Origin: Microdochium bolleyi
Taxonomy: Eukaryota > Ascomycota > Sordariomycetes > Xylariales > Microdochiaceae
Assembly (NCBI GenBank): GCA_001566295.1
Contig: KQ964270.1
Span: 186,001 to 250,000 of the forward strand
DNA: 64,000 nt
Reading direction: 5' to 3'
The notes under the pieces are model-generated. The model ran no database searches. It was not told the DNA's origin and saw nothing but the letters and a program-made list of their open reading frames with translations. Positions 10,451-21,122 of this stretch are shown here, piece by piece (the stretch's first letter is position 1; each line of letters starts with the position of its first letter). The position numbers were made by a program, and so were the translations under genes.

Positions 10451-12624
10451 GGCATCTCAGGGACCGCAACGTGACCATACCGAGCTGAGTTCGAGCATGG
10501 AGAGCATTTCGCAATGGTAAAGGCCGCGTGGGAGGGACCGATCCTCGGGCACGGGAAGATGATCTGGCTGCGTGGTGTGTTGCAAGGGGCTATCGAGGTA
10601 CAAGCCTGGGAGACTTGGTGTGAGATGAGAGCCTGCTGGAGCGCCGACGGCACGTTGGGTCCTGTGCGGCGAATGAGCTACGCAATGTATCGTTCTCACC
10701 CAGTCTGGGGACTTGCCGTGCCAAGGAGAATATAGCGTGCAAGGACTCCGTTGACCCCGGCGCCCATCCTTTTCGTAATTAAGCTACCTCGCTCGATGTC
10801 GGCCCGAACTGTTGGTGGTGCTTAACTGTTGTGCGCAAATATCAGGCATCGGAGTTAGCAGGCACTACAAGAGCTGCCTCGCAGATTGCTCTATAGGTTT
10901 CAATTGTTCCAGCATGATCCTCAAGACGCATGACTTTGTGGCTAATGCCCCCAGAAGAAGATTGGGAAGGTGCAACCGCGCAACAACATAGCAGAAGCTT
11001 CGTCTGTCACGGACCCGCTGAGACTAGACAAAAGTCCACTTGTCTGGCCTGACGGGGCTCGCCAGCGACGAGCAAACATTCGGGCGGTAACGTCTCGCGC
11101 TCAGACATGCAACACAAGAAATCAGAGCTTGGGCTCGTGTAACAATTGTGACTCCCAAGTATCCGGGATGTTCTGCCATTCTTAGTGTCCGTTGCCTGCG
11201 GCTTGTCTGGACTGTTCCAGTACTCCTGCTCCACATGAAATTGCAACGTGAGTCTTAGCTGAGAGGGCTGCGTGCGGGGCACCCTACCTGAAGGTACACA
11301 CACTGTAAGTACTTTAAGTAAGCAAGTACCTTAGTTTTCGGGGTCTCCAGGCTAGAGCCTCGGACCGTCTGGAGCGCCATTACCGGACAAACACCTTCTT
11401 GGACAGTCATAGTACATAATGCTGTGCGGCTTGCCTTGATAGATCATTTGTGCTTGGATGACTCGATTACCTACGTCCGAGGAGTGTGGGTCTGCCGGAC
11501 AGTGCTGGACAGGGAACTGCGTGCCATGTGCTGCCGTCGCGATCCTGGCACATTGGATGAGCACACGAGCAGCGTCCCTGAATAGGCACGACTAGACGTC
11601 AAGATGCTTCAGCTTCAGGGGCCGCAAATGGCTGGTGCGGGAGCCATGACGCAACCGTGGACAGCTCCGAGCAACGAAGCTAATGCTTCCGGCCAGTGAG
11701 CACATGCTGCCGGCTTGAGACAAGCGCCAAAGGGAGCTCGAGCCAGGCATGGTGGGGTAGACGACGCTCGCCCAGAAGCAGGCAGAAGGACAACTCACGA
11801 CCATGGCTCATGTCGCCAACTAAAAGCGATGTCCTTTGACGAGCATGCAGTTCACTGGCCTTAGGCTCTGTCGGGCATTAGAGAATCCTCTCATGTGCTG
11901 GTCTGCCTTCACATGATAAGAGCCTTGCCAGTCACGCGATTGTCCGCCAGGATCCATGTGATGCGGAGGGGCAGCACGCACCCAGCATGGGACTTTTCTC
12001 GGCGGAGACTTGTCGCAGCCAAACAATTGGGCTGAGCTCGCGTGCGTGCAGTGCAATGTCGGCTATGGGACACGCCCTGCTTTTCGTAGTCTGTTTCTGC
12101 AGAGAGTGGCACAGAGACCTTCGGTCAGCTGGAGGCAGCCCTGGGCTCATCACCGTGGTCGTGGTGGGGTTTCACAAGGCGGCCAAGTGGGCGGGAGGGC
12201 GTCTAGAGCTGCACATGTGCGGGCTTGCCAGGGATTCAATGTTGCGCGACGGAGGCCTGAGGAGGAGCTGTCGTCGCAGGCCGGCGGGCAGCAAGCTCCA
12301 GCCACGTCATTGAGTTCTTCGGCAGAGGCAGCTAGCAAGCTTCCCAGGCCTCAAGTGGGCAGCCCGCGCCACCCCTCCTCCTCCTCCTGCCGGCTCCAAA
12401 AGCATCTGAACCACCGCATTTCTGCGTCATCTTCCTGCCTGGCTCGACCTCTCCCGACTTCTCTGCCAAACTCCGCGCCGACCACACTGTCGTACTCCCA
12501 GTTCTCTCTGTCCCCGTGACTCTCCCACAACATCCTTACCATCGACATCGCCAGAACAAACAACCTCTCCGTTGCTTCCGCCAACCCCCACGACCACAGC
12601 AACAAGGCACAAACCATCTTCGTC
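10451..12624. other. Gene-poor intergenic region
   Basis: About 2.2 kb between divergent genes (regulator leftward, Pom33-like gene rightward). No zinc-cluster exon or other coding segment was found on either strand. An island rich in TACCT/AGGTA words lies at 11282-11334. The last 150 bases are CT-rich, consistent with the Pom33-like gene's promoter and leader. Confidence 0.5.
11282..11334. repeat. TACCT/AGGTA-rich island
   Basis: Dense overlapping words CCTACCT, AAGGTAC, GTAAGTACTT and AAGTACCTT occur within 53 bases. Similar islands occur at 26405-26481, 41685-41721, 42818-42840 and 60528-60567, always between genes. Function is unknown. Confidence 0.5.
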
Positions 12625-13772
12625 ATGGCCCCCCCTCCGCCTGCCAATCTGCCTCTGCAGCAGCGTCTGCTCCAGTTGGCGCAGACTCTTCAATGTATGT
12701 CGTCCCGCTTGGCTCGTCCCTGCGCTGCAAAGGTTCTGGTTTAGCTAATCTGCCATGGCTGCACAGTTGCTTGGTTCTCTGGGTAAGTCTGCAACCTCGG
12801 GAAGCTTTCCTGACTTCTCAGCGAGGCAACGAACGATGCCAAGCCCGTGGCGGTTTTTGTTGCCGAGAGAAGCATCGCCTTACTGAGTGGTCTCGCAAAC
12901 GTGTCCGTCAACTAACTTGCCTACTTGCTCAGGCATCTTGTTCTGCTCCTCTGCATTGCTCGTTACTCGCTTTCCTACATCACTTTCAACTACTATAGCC
13001 GCATGGCCCAGTTCTCCTACCGCCTGGCTTTCATCTCCGCCGCCCTCACATACGGCATAGTTGTCTACAAGACCTTCCGCGCTCGCCAGAAGGTCGGAGC
13101 CAAGTACCCTGGGAGCATCATGGGCTTGGCTTCGGACGAGAACGTTCAGTACCTTGGTAAGCATTATCCCCTACACGTAATCCGATGTAGCGAAATCCGC
13201 CATACGTCAGTGCTGACCTCATGGATTCAGCCATGGCTCTCGTCTGGTTGTTCACTCCTCAGTACCCGCTGGCTATGCTGCCCTACGGCATCTACTCGGT
13301 TTTCCACGTTGCGACTTACACTCGCGCCAATGTCTTGCCCACTGTGCAGCCAGTCCAGGCTCCTGCTGGTGCCGCCAATGGAGCGAAGACTGAGAGCGGT
13401 CTTGCCACTACCATCGGCAACTTTGTCAAGACATACTACGACTCCTCCATGACGATCGTCTCGGCCCTCGAGATTCTCCTCTGGATCCGCCTCCTGCTCG
13501 CTGCCGTCTTTTTCCAGCGCCGCTCGTGGATCCTCCTGGGTCTCTACACTGCCTTCCTTCGCGCTCGTGTCGCACAGAGCAGCCACACCCAGAACTCTTT
13601 CAGCCTGCTGGAGACCCGTGTCGACTCTCTCGCCGCCAACCAGTCTACCCCACCCGCCGCCCGCCAGGTCTGGGACGGTGTCAAGACGGGTGCGCGCCAA
13701 TTCCACGCTGCGACCGACTTGTCCAAGTACACTGGAGGTGCTGCCGCCGCGCCCCCCAAGAAGACCTCTTGA
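12625..13772 (+). CDS. TMEM33/Pom33-family ER and nuclear-envelope membrane protein
   Basis: Four exons: 12625-12694, a 16-base microexon 12767-12782, 12933-13156 and 13231-13772, giving 283 residues. The joins restore a continuous segment: LLQLAQTLQ, then FAWFSG from the microexon, then HLVLLLCIARYSLSYI. Membrane segments are predicted at about residues 23-45, 55-75, 100-125 and 165-200. The C-terminus is an Ala/Pro-rich soluble tail after a helix that includes SWILLGLYTAFLRARVAQS. Family knowledge: the TMEM33 group includes yeast Pom33/Per33 and fission yeast Tts1, which shape tubular ER and support nuclear pore distribution. The start has good context (CGTCATGG). Family assignment rests on layout and the RYSLSYI/YGIYSVFHV-type motifs. 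Confidence 0.82.
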
Positions 13773-14694
13773 GTAACCGCGTACCGATCGGCAGCTTACG
13801 TTGCGGGAAGACACGACCGGCGACGCCTCGACGGCACATGGTGATACAGCTGCGTGGCGGAGTCTAGTCAATTTGAAAATGGAGAGCGCTAGCACACGAT
13901 AGAGAGCGAGAGGTAGTTTTGGAGAAGAGGGCGTCTATTCTCGGCGAACCGCAACGAAGGAAGCATCGTAGCGTGCTATCGTTGCAGTGCGGATGTTTCC
14001 TTGGGATGTTCATACAGCGCTTGGTCAACTGGGTGCCAGGGCTACCCTCTTGAGATTGGGAAGTTTCGTCGAGACAAACGAAGTAATTACATAACAATGA
14101 GTTCACAAACGTCCATGGTGGTTCATGACCGGGGAAATTTGATCAACCGTGAACGTACTGCCCAAAGTGGACACGAGACATGTGATCGGCGTGGGGGAAA
14201 AGCCAGCGTGCAAGGCCCACGACATGATTTTCCGTTTCTCTTCGCTTCTCAAATGCTTGATATTATCTAGTAATTGTAGAGGTAGAAACTCTTTCCTTGC
14301 CTCATCATGACCGCATGAATTTCTGCTCGGGAGTCAAGGGCACCAAGCTGAAAATGCGAAAGGCAAGCTTGCGGGCCCCACGCTCGCGGTCGTCATGCCC
14401 CATGACGTATAGCCACCGCCGCGCAGTTGCCCCTGCCCTGCCCTGCTGATCGTCCGCACCACCAAGCACGCTTGGTCGAGCATCAAGCTCCGTGGGCCAA
14501 GGCAGCATACTCAAGACGATCCAATGCTTCCGAACGGGCGCCTGCTTTACACGTGAAATTGAAGATTACAGGACGGAATTGAAGAATCAAGACCTGCTAC
14601 CACCACTGCCGTCTGCCTACATTGACCTCTTACCCTAACCAACCACTGAAGGGTCAGCACGCGGCCTTCGATAAGATCTCAATTTCTCGCGACA
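13773..14694. other. Intergenic, tandem gene spacing
   Basis: 3' flank of the Pom33-like gene and promoter/leader of the PTEN-type gene. I see nothing coding. Confidence 0.5.
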
Positions 14695-16883
14695 ATGGCG
14701 TCTCTTCTCCGCCAGATCGTCGCGGGGCCTCGCGCCAGGCATCCCGAAGCCGGGCTCGATCTGTGTTATGTGACCGACAACATCATTGCAACGTAAGTGT
14801 GCGCTCCTTGCGAAAGTCCGCCGACACTCGCTGGTCATCCCTCCCTTGCCATCTGCCCATGTCTGAACTTCTTCTTGAGCCATACTAACCCGTGTCGATT
14901 TCCCCGGGCAGATCCGGACCCTCACAGACATACCCGCAGCGCGCGTACCGCAACCCTCTCGACCGGCTCGTCGCCTTCCTCGACTCGAAGCACGATGAGA
15001 ACTGGGCTATCTGGGAGTTTCGCGGCGAGGGCACGGGATACCCAGACGACCTCGTATACAACCGCATCAGGCACTACCCATGGCCCGACCACCACCCGCC
15101 GCCGTTCCGGCTCGTGCCGCTCATCGTGGCCAGCATGCGCAACTGGCTGGCCGGGAACGACCTGCACGGCGAGAGCGCAGCAGCCGCCAATGCACCTCCG
15201 CAGCAGCAAGGCACAGATGGCAACGAGCAGGAGCTGGAGAAGAAGAGGCTGGCAGGCCAGGTCATCGATAAACTCAAGCATAAGGACAACAACCCGCGCG
15301 TCGTCGTCGTGCACTGCAAGGCCGGCAAGGGCCGCAGCGGGACCATGGCCTGCAGCTACCTGATCGCCGAGTGCGGGTGGACGCCTGAGCAGGCGCTCGC
15401 GCGCTTCACGGAGCGCCGCATGCGGCCCAAGTTTGGCGCCGGTGTCAGCATCCCCAGCCAGCTGCGCTGGGTCGGGTACGTCGACCGGTGGACGCAGCAT
15501 GGCAAGCCAAGATATGTCGACAGGGAGCTTGAGATCCTTGAGATCCACGTCTGGGGCCTGCGGAACGGCGTCAAGGTTGCTGTCGAGGGTTTTGTCGAGG
15601 ATGGACGCAAAATCAAGCCGTTCCACACGTACAAGAAGGGCGAGAGGACGATCGTGGAGGGAGATCCGCCGTCAGGTGGTGGTGTCGTGGAGATGATGTA
15701 CCAGTATGCTGGGTATAACGGGCCTTCGTCAGCTGAGCGCAAAGAGGTCACGGAGGAGGCGAGGACGGAGAACGACAATGCAGGGAAGATGACGGTGCCG
15801 CATGATGAGAATGGCTCTGGAGCTTCAGAACCCGCCGCTGGTGTATCGAAGAAGGGCAGTATCAAGAGGAAGACATCCAAACTGATTCGGGGCATCTCGC
15901 AAACTCGCGACTCCTCGGTGTCGGAGAACGGCCTGGCGACATCGACAACAGATTCGACTGCACAGTCTGCCACGGCTACACAACCATCTGATGTCAGCGC
16001 AAGCGACGAGGCTGAGCCTGGCGGTCAGGCTGTCATCTTCAAGTCCGAGCGGCCCATCCGGGTCCCGACCAGCGACGTCAACATCACGCTCGAGAAGCGT
16101 AGCCGCGCGCCAGCATCAGTGGGATTCACCATGGTCACGGCCGTCGCACACGTGTGGTTCAATGCCTTTTTTGAGGGCAACGGTCCTGAGCAGAAGGGTA
16201 TTCCCGATACGGAGGGCGTGTTTGAGATTGAGTGGGACAAGATGGACGGGATCAAGGGCAGCTGGCAGAAGGGTGCGCGGGCCGCGGACAGGATCGCCGT
16301 TGTGTGGCGGAGTGTCGTGCCGCAAACCAGTGGTGGCGATGACACTACTTCAACTCAACCGGGTGCTGCTACTACCATTCTTGGTGGTGACGAGGCGGAT
16401 GCGCGGCAGTCTGCTGCCCCTGGCGCCGGTGCTGGCCAAGAAGTCGTGGTAGAGAATCCCAAAATCGGCGAGCCCGTCCCGCAGATGCAGCCTGCGGACT
16501 GGAAGGGCGCCAACGACGAGGATGCCAACCAGGAGCGGAAGCTCGGCCTTCGCGTGCAGAGCCCGGATAGTGCCTCGGTCAGCCAGGCCAGCAGCATTCG
16601 GGAGTCAGCCATTGGCGAGATCACACGGTTACAAGATGAGGACTTTGCTGGGGATGGGACGAAGGGTGTGAGGAGCGACGTCGCTGATGACAATGGCGAT
16701 GTTGACCAGGGAGTCGAGAAGAACGATGGAGCTGCTGCCCCCAGGCCCGCAATGGCACCAACGAGCAGTGCAGGCAATGACGCAAGCACGACGACAGGCA
16801 CGGCGGCGGGCATGAGCGAAGAGGATAAGCTCAGGACTTATGCGCAGAAGCTGCCAGATCCTCATGGGCAAGGACACACGTAG
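14695..16883 (+). CDS. PTEN-type phosphoinositide 3-phosphatase
   Basis: Two exons, 14695-14792 and 14912-16883 (intron with CTAAC branch), give 689 residues. The phosphatase domain starts at MASLLRQIVAG and carries RLVAFLDSKH, the WPD-type acid loop HYPWPDHHPPPF (about residue 90) and the P-loop HCKAGKGRSG with nucleophile Cys168. The two lysines in this loop match those that give PTEN its PIP3 3-phosphatase preference. A C2 domain follows (about 236-499), but a Ser/Thr/Glu-rich stretch of about 100 residues interrupts it. The last about 190 residues are disordered. Expected role: it removes the 3-phosphate of PIP3 or PI3P at membranes, opposing PI3-kinase signalling, like yeast Tep1 and fission yeast Ptn1. 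Catalytic residues are intact. Confidence 0.9.
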
Positions 16884-19501
16884 ATCTGCTGGATATCTTG
16901 ATGGCGATGGACGGATCGGCAGAGATGGGACTGATACCCCGTAGAGCGAGTGTCATTTTCTTGTCGTATATATCAGTTGCGGAATCACTTCTAGTTTGTC
17001 TAGTTTGATATCATTCATGTGGCCACACGACTGTCGTGTATCAGAGATGAGCTTGACTTGTCTCCGAGATCGCTCTCGTAGGCTTGATGACTTGATGTCG
17101 GTCTTACGCCCGACGTGGTAAACGCTGTTATTCCTACAGCACCGTGGTATGATGTTCATGAAGACAAGCAAGTGGTGAGCTCAAGACAGGTTGATACCTC
17201 GTAGTGGCAGTCCAGAAGTCAATCACGGCCTTGCGTGATCGATGGCTTGCTTCACCATGCTGTAAACACACAGTGGACACTTTCCACAACGCGGAAGACG
17301 TCCTCCTGCGTTGTCTTTGGCAAAGCAGGTATACGTGTACAGGGTACGGAACGAACATTTGCGCTCCCGGTAGATCATTGCTCAAAGATAAAGATGAAGG
17401 ATCCGGCTCGTTTTCGTAGAATAAGAAAAGCCCGTCTTTGTAAGCTGAATCTGCTCCGGCGGCAGCCTTGTGAGTGCAAGACCGTCGCAGATATCTACCT
17501 GTTCCTTTTGATCCATAGAAAAAAACACGGTACTTAGGTCAAGATCGCCACCTGCCCCGATGATCAGTGCATGTGGTGTCGAGTCTATATCCTGTCAGCT
17601 CATGGACAGATCAGCCTGGGCCGGATGGGAAGACAACTCGGGACAGTCCGTCCTCGAAGGGGTAGCGGAGGCAGGCAATCGTCGTTACTTAAGACAGAAG
17701 AATAATCTAACGTTGACTGCCGAGAAGAATCAATATTCGATATTCCGCTGTTGTCAGCATCGGCAAAGAAAACCTTTCTCGAATCTATTGTTTCATGATG
17801 AGTAACGGGGGGAAGTGTGGATGTTGTCGTACAGATAGAGACAATCCGGCAGCAAGGCCCGTCTCGCACGTTGTCAATGGGGTAGTACAGATCAGTCTCC
17901 CCACGCACCTGGACGAACAACTCGTCTGCTCTCTAGCCTCATTGGCGGCGTGTTTCGATCAACATGAAACGTGAACGCGTGCGACAGAGGGCATGAGGGC
18001 CATTGGCGAGACGATCTGTTCTGGGCAGCGGAGCGGGCCCTCGCGGCCTTCCCAAGAGCTGCTGAGATCGGCGAGGACCCTGCCAGCGTGCCCTGTCGAG
18101 TGGGTCCTTTGGGGGCTCTTGGAGGCTGTATAGTGGATTCGCAACCCCTGGCGGATTCCTTTGATCTTCACGTCCGAATGTGCTGTACTGGGCCGGTGAC
18201 GTTGACTCGTCGGTAGGGTTGCATTTCTGCTTCCTGATATGCTGCCCGGCTGCACGGAGATGCACAGGCAAGGCCGAGACTCGTACAGATCGCCAGGGCG
18301 AGAATAAGAATAGACGGCAGGTCCCCGGTTGGCGACGTGTGGCGGCGTTGAAGAACACAGCCTATATCAGTCGAAATGCAAGGCAATCTGGCTGCCAAAT
18401 ACTTTGTTGACAGCTCTCTTGGCGGATGCAACCCGCCGAAACACGACCTCGCTCGCCCGCACTGCGCCGCGCCGTGAACCGCAGGCTCCTAAGTTAACAG
18501 CGAACAGTTATCGCATGAATCTGTGACGGCGCATGAATGCGGCAGCACTCGAAGAAGCGTGCGGAGGATGTCGGGCCTGCCGAAAATAGGCTGCGGTGGC
18601 AACAAGGTAGAGGATGCGATCCTGGAGGAACAAGGACAGACGAGGCGAGCCAGGACTGCCGCACGGGAGAGGCGGCGGGTGGCTGCGCCTGGCGTCATCA
18701 GCGTGAGGCTCCGGAATCCTTCATCTGCCGACACAGTCGACGCGGGCGCGGCAGACGTCGATCGTCGAGATGCCCCTGTCCACGTGGGGTCCGAATCGGC
18801 GGTGCCCGTCAGTCCGTAGATTGCGAGCGGCTCTTTGTCGACAGGCTCTGGGGACGCGAGGTGATGTGGTGGAAGAGGACCCCTGGAAGCTTGTCGTTAC
18901 TTGACACAACGGAGCGCGCTTGGCAGGCCGGCGCCGCTGCTCCTGCCCACCTCGGCAACCGCTCCTGCACATCGGGCCTCCAAGACATGAGTCGCTCTTG
19001 CCCGTCCTGATGGCGACCGGCAGCATGTCTGCCTCTTTGGTCCCATTGCGGCCTCGGCAGCACCTGCCCCTGCCTGCAGCAGACACAGACGAGGCTGCCC
19101 TTGAGCTACATGTACATGTACAATGTGATATGATATGCGTTCTCCATCCGTCTCTCTCTCGCCATCTTGGCTCCCTTCAACTGATATAAACCAGCCTCCG
19201 TCACCTCGTTTCTGGTCGCGTTTCTGGTTCCTCTCGTTCACATCCACCACGGCTCTCCAGCTTCCACTCTTCCTCCCTTTCTCTTTCTTGGATCCCGCTT
19301 CAGCGAAGCCGCCCTGACACGCACACGCAACAGTCTTTGCCTCCGTCCGACTTCTTCGCCCACAGCTGGTTCTTGGCCTTTCCACTTTGCAGAATCCAAC
19401 ATCAGACGCCTCGCTTCCAGGACTCGCCCACTTCACACACGTAAAACACAAGAAGAAAGACCTGTCCTCAACTTCCAGTTTCAACCACACACACAAACAC
19501 A
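16884..19501. other. Gene-poor intergenic region
   Basis: About 2.6 kb with only overlapping short open frames on both strands and no convincing splice-joined coding series. The right end (from about 19185) is the TATA box and long pyrimidine-rich leader of the secreted protein gene. Confidence 0.5.
19185..19190 (+). promoter_or_regulatory. TATA box of small secreted protein gene
   Basis: TATAAA within CTGATATAAACC lies 312 bases upstream of the ATG at 19502 and is followed by a CT-rich leader. Clear TATA boxes are uncommon among the housekeeping genes of this window, so this hints at regulated or high expression. Confidence 0.55.
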
Positions 19502-19753
19502 ATGGCTCGCTTCTTCACTCTCCTTGTTGCCGCTGCTGGCCTCCTTGTTCAGACCACTTCGGCTCTGCCCGCTCCCATGGTTCCATACCCATACCCGAAC
19601 GGCACTGTTCCGTACCCTACACCCCTCCCTACGGGTACAGGGGCGCCAGTTCCCTTCCCGACCGCTGGATACTTCCCCGTTGCGCCGTCATCCGACCAGC
19701 CCAAGGAGCGTGCCCTCAGGAACCCCCGTCTCAACTTCCCTAAGCCATACTAG
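19502..19753 (+). CDS. Small secreted proline-rich protein
   Basis: Single exon encoding 83 residues. The start has an ideal context (AACACAATGGC). Residues 1-22 form a classical signal peptide (MARFFTLLVAAAGLLVQTTS, then an ALP-A cleavage region near 22-25), leaving a mature chain of about 60 residues rich in Pro, Tyr, Gly and Thr. The mature chain contains two similar PYPxP-type segments (PYPYPNGTVPYPTPLP) and one N-glycosylation sequon (NGT). There are no cysteines, so it is not a disulfide-knotted effector. A basic stretch (PKERALRNPR) lies near the C-terminus. A TATA box at 19185 and a 300-base leader support real expression. Possible roles are a cell-wall or extracellular peptide or a processed signalling peptide; none is shown. 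Confidence 0.65.
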   Translation: MARFFTLLVAAAGLLVQTTSALPAPMVPYPYPNGTVPYPTPLPTGTGAPVPFPTAGYFPVAPSSDQPKERALRNPRLNFPKPY

Positions 19754-21122
19754 GGAGCTAGCATCGGGGAAACACGCAAGATGGACGGGTACTCGGCGTG
19801 GTTGAGATGGAATCTCACATAGTCTGGATCGACAAACTGCCGCACTGTCACTGGCAAGTCGGCATGTCCCATGGACAACTATATTCAAACGACTTGTTCA
19901 TCATTCTTGATGATCACATTCCTGCCCAGTCAAGGCAAACGCGATGAACATCGATGATGTGATAACTGCGCCTCGAGCTGGACACATTCAAACCCAGGTC
20001 GGCTTGGTTTGCCTTCGCGGCGGACATACCACTACATGTCACCACTCATTTGACAACCACATGTTATCTGACAAGCTCAGCATACACTTACTCATGACAA
20101 CTTATAAGGCCGAACACTTTGGGAGGGCTTCTCTTTCTTGTATCCTTCTTTATCTATTCTTCCGTACAAATTACTTTGCCGACTCTGGACAAATATACAC
20201 ATCTTTCACAGTATCATACGCCTCTTATAAAAGAAGTGAATGAGTTATCATGTGCTCCTCGCACGCTGATTTTGACTGTAGCTTTGCTCACGTCGAAAGT
20301 CCGAATTACAAGAAAGCGTCAGAATATGGAGTTGAAATCATTTCTCAGTCTACTTGTGCCCCGTCCGCATGCCTACAGAATCAGGAAACACAAGAAGCAG
20401 AGGGGATGTTTCTTCCTGCTGTCATATCCCGTAGTGGACATTGCAGCCGATGTCGGTCTGATCGACTATATTGACTTATCCTAACCCCGTCCAACACAAC
20501 AGAAACGTATACACCACATTCACAATCTTATACCCCCTACCATCGACGGCCCTCGCAAAACGATATTCGTTGCTCCAGGCAATAGGTCCGAACCAGGTTC
20601 AAGATACCAGCCTCTCCGCATCCTTCATCATCTGCTCGCCTGCATGCACAGAAGCATTAGCCTGCCCTGTAACTTCGGGCACAGTGTTCGCATTACCATT
20701 CTCGCTTGCTTATTGCGCATCTTCGCGCTGTGCGAAGGAATAGGTTCCTGGTTGTCGCGCCTTTTGAATCTGGATGAACGTGATACATGGGAAGAGTATC
20801 CATGAAGATGTGTATCAATGCCCCCAGGCATACGCAAAGATTGTACGCAATGTGCTACCGATTTTCAACTTGAGGATGGAGTCATGTGTGGAGTGTCGCG
20901 CGCCCAAGACATCTACTTAGCCGGCCTCATAACTTGACACTAGCATGACCACGGACAGGTGTTACCTAAGTCGATCTCTAGAGCCGAGAGAATGTATCAG
21001 CCCACCTAGGAGACCTTCCTGGACGGCGGTATTCTTATCATGTTATCTTGCCCTGTTCTACATTATCCTATATGCACGAAACTCCTGCCTCACTCTATGT
21101 CCATGATCAGCGACCAGCCCCC
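19754..21122. other. Intergenic between secreted protein and LTN1
   Basis: Convergent 3' flanks of about 1.4 kb. The stretch 20100-20480 is more AT-rich than its surroundings. No coding series is supported. Confidence 0.5.

Noticed and set aside
12010..12519. 169-codon plus-strand frame before the Pom33-like gene
   Set aside because: It overlaps other equally long frames on both strands and has the Ser/Arg/Gln-rich composition of GC-rich non-coding DNA.
18168..18431. Minus-strand frame with a signal-peptide-like ILILALAICTSLGLACASP segment
   Set aside because: No ATG precedes the hydrophobic segment in frame (the frame opens with TTG), and no acceptor-linked upstream exon could be found.
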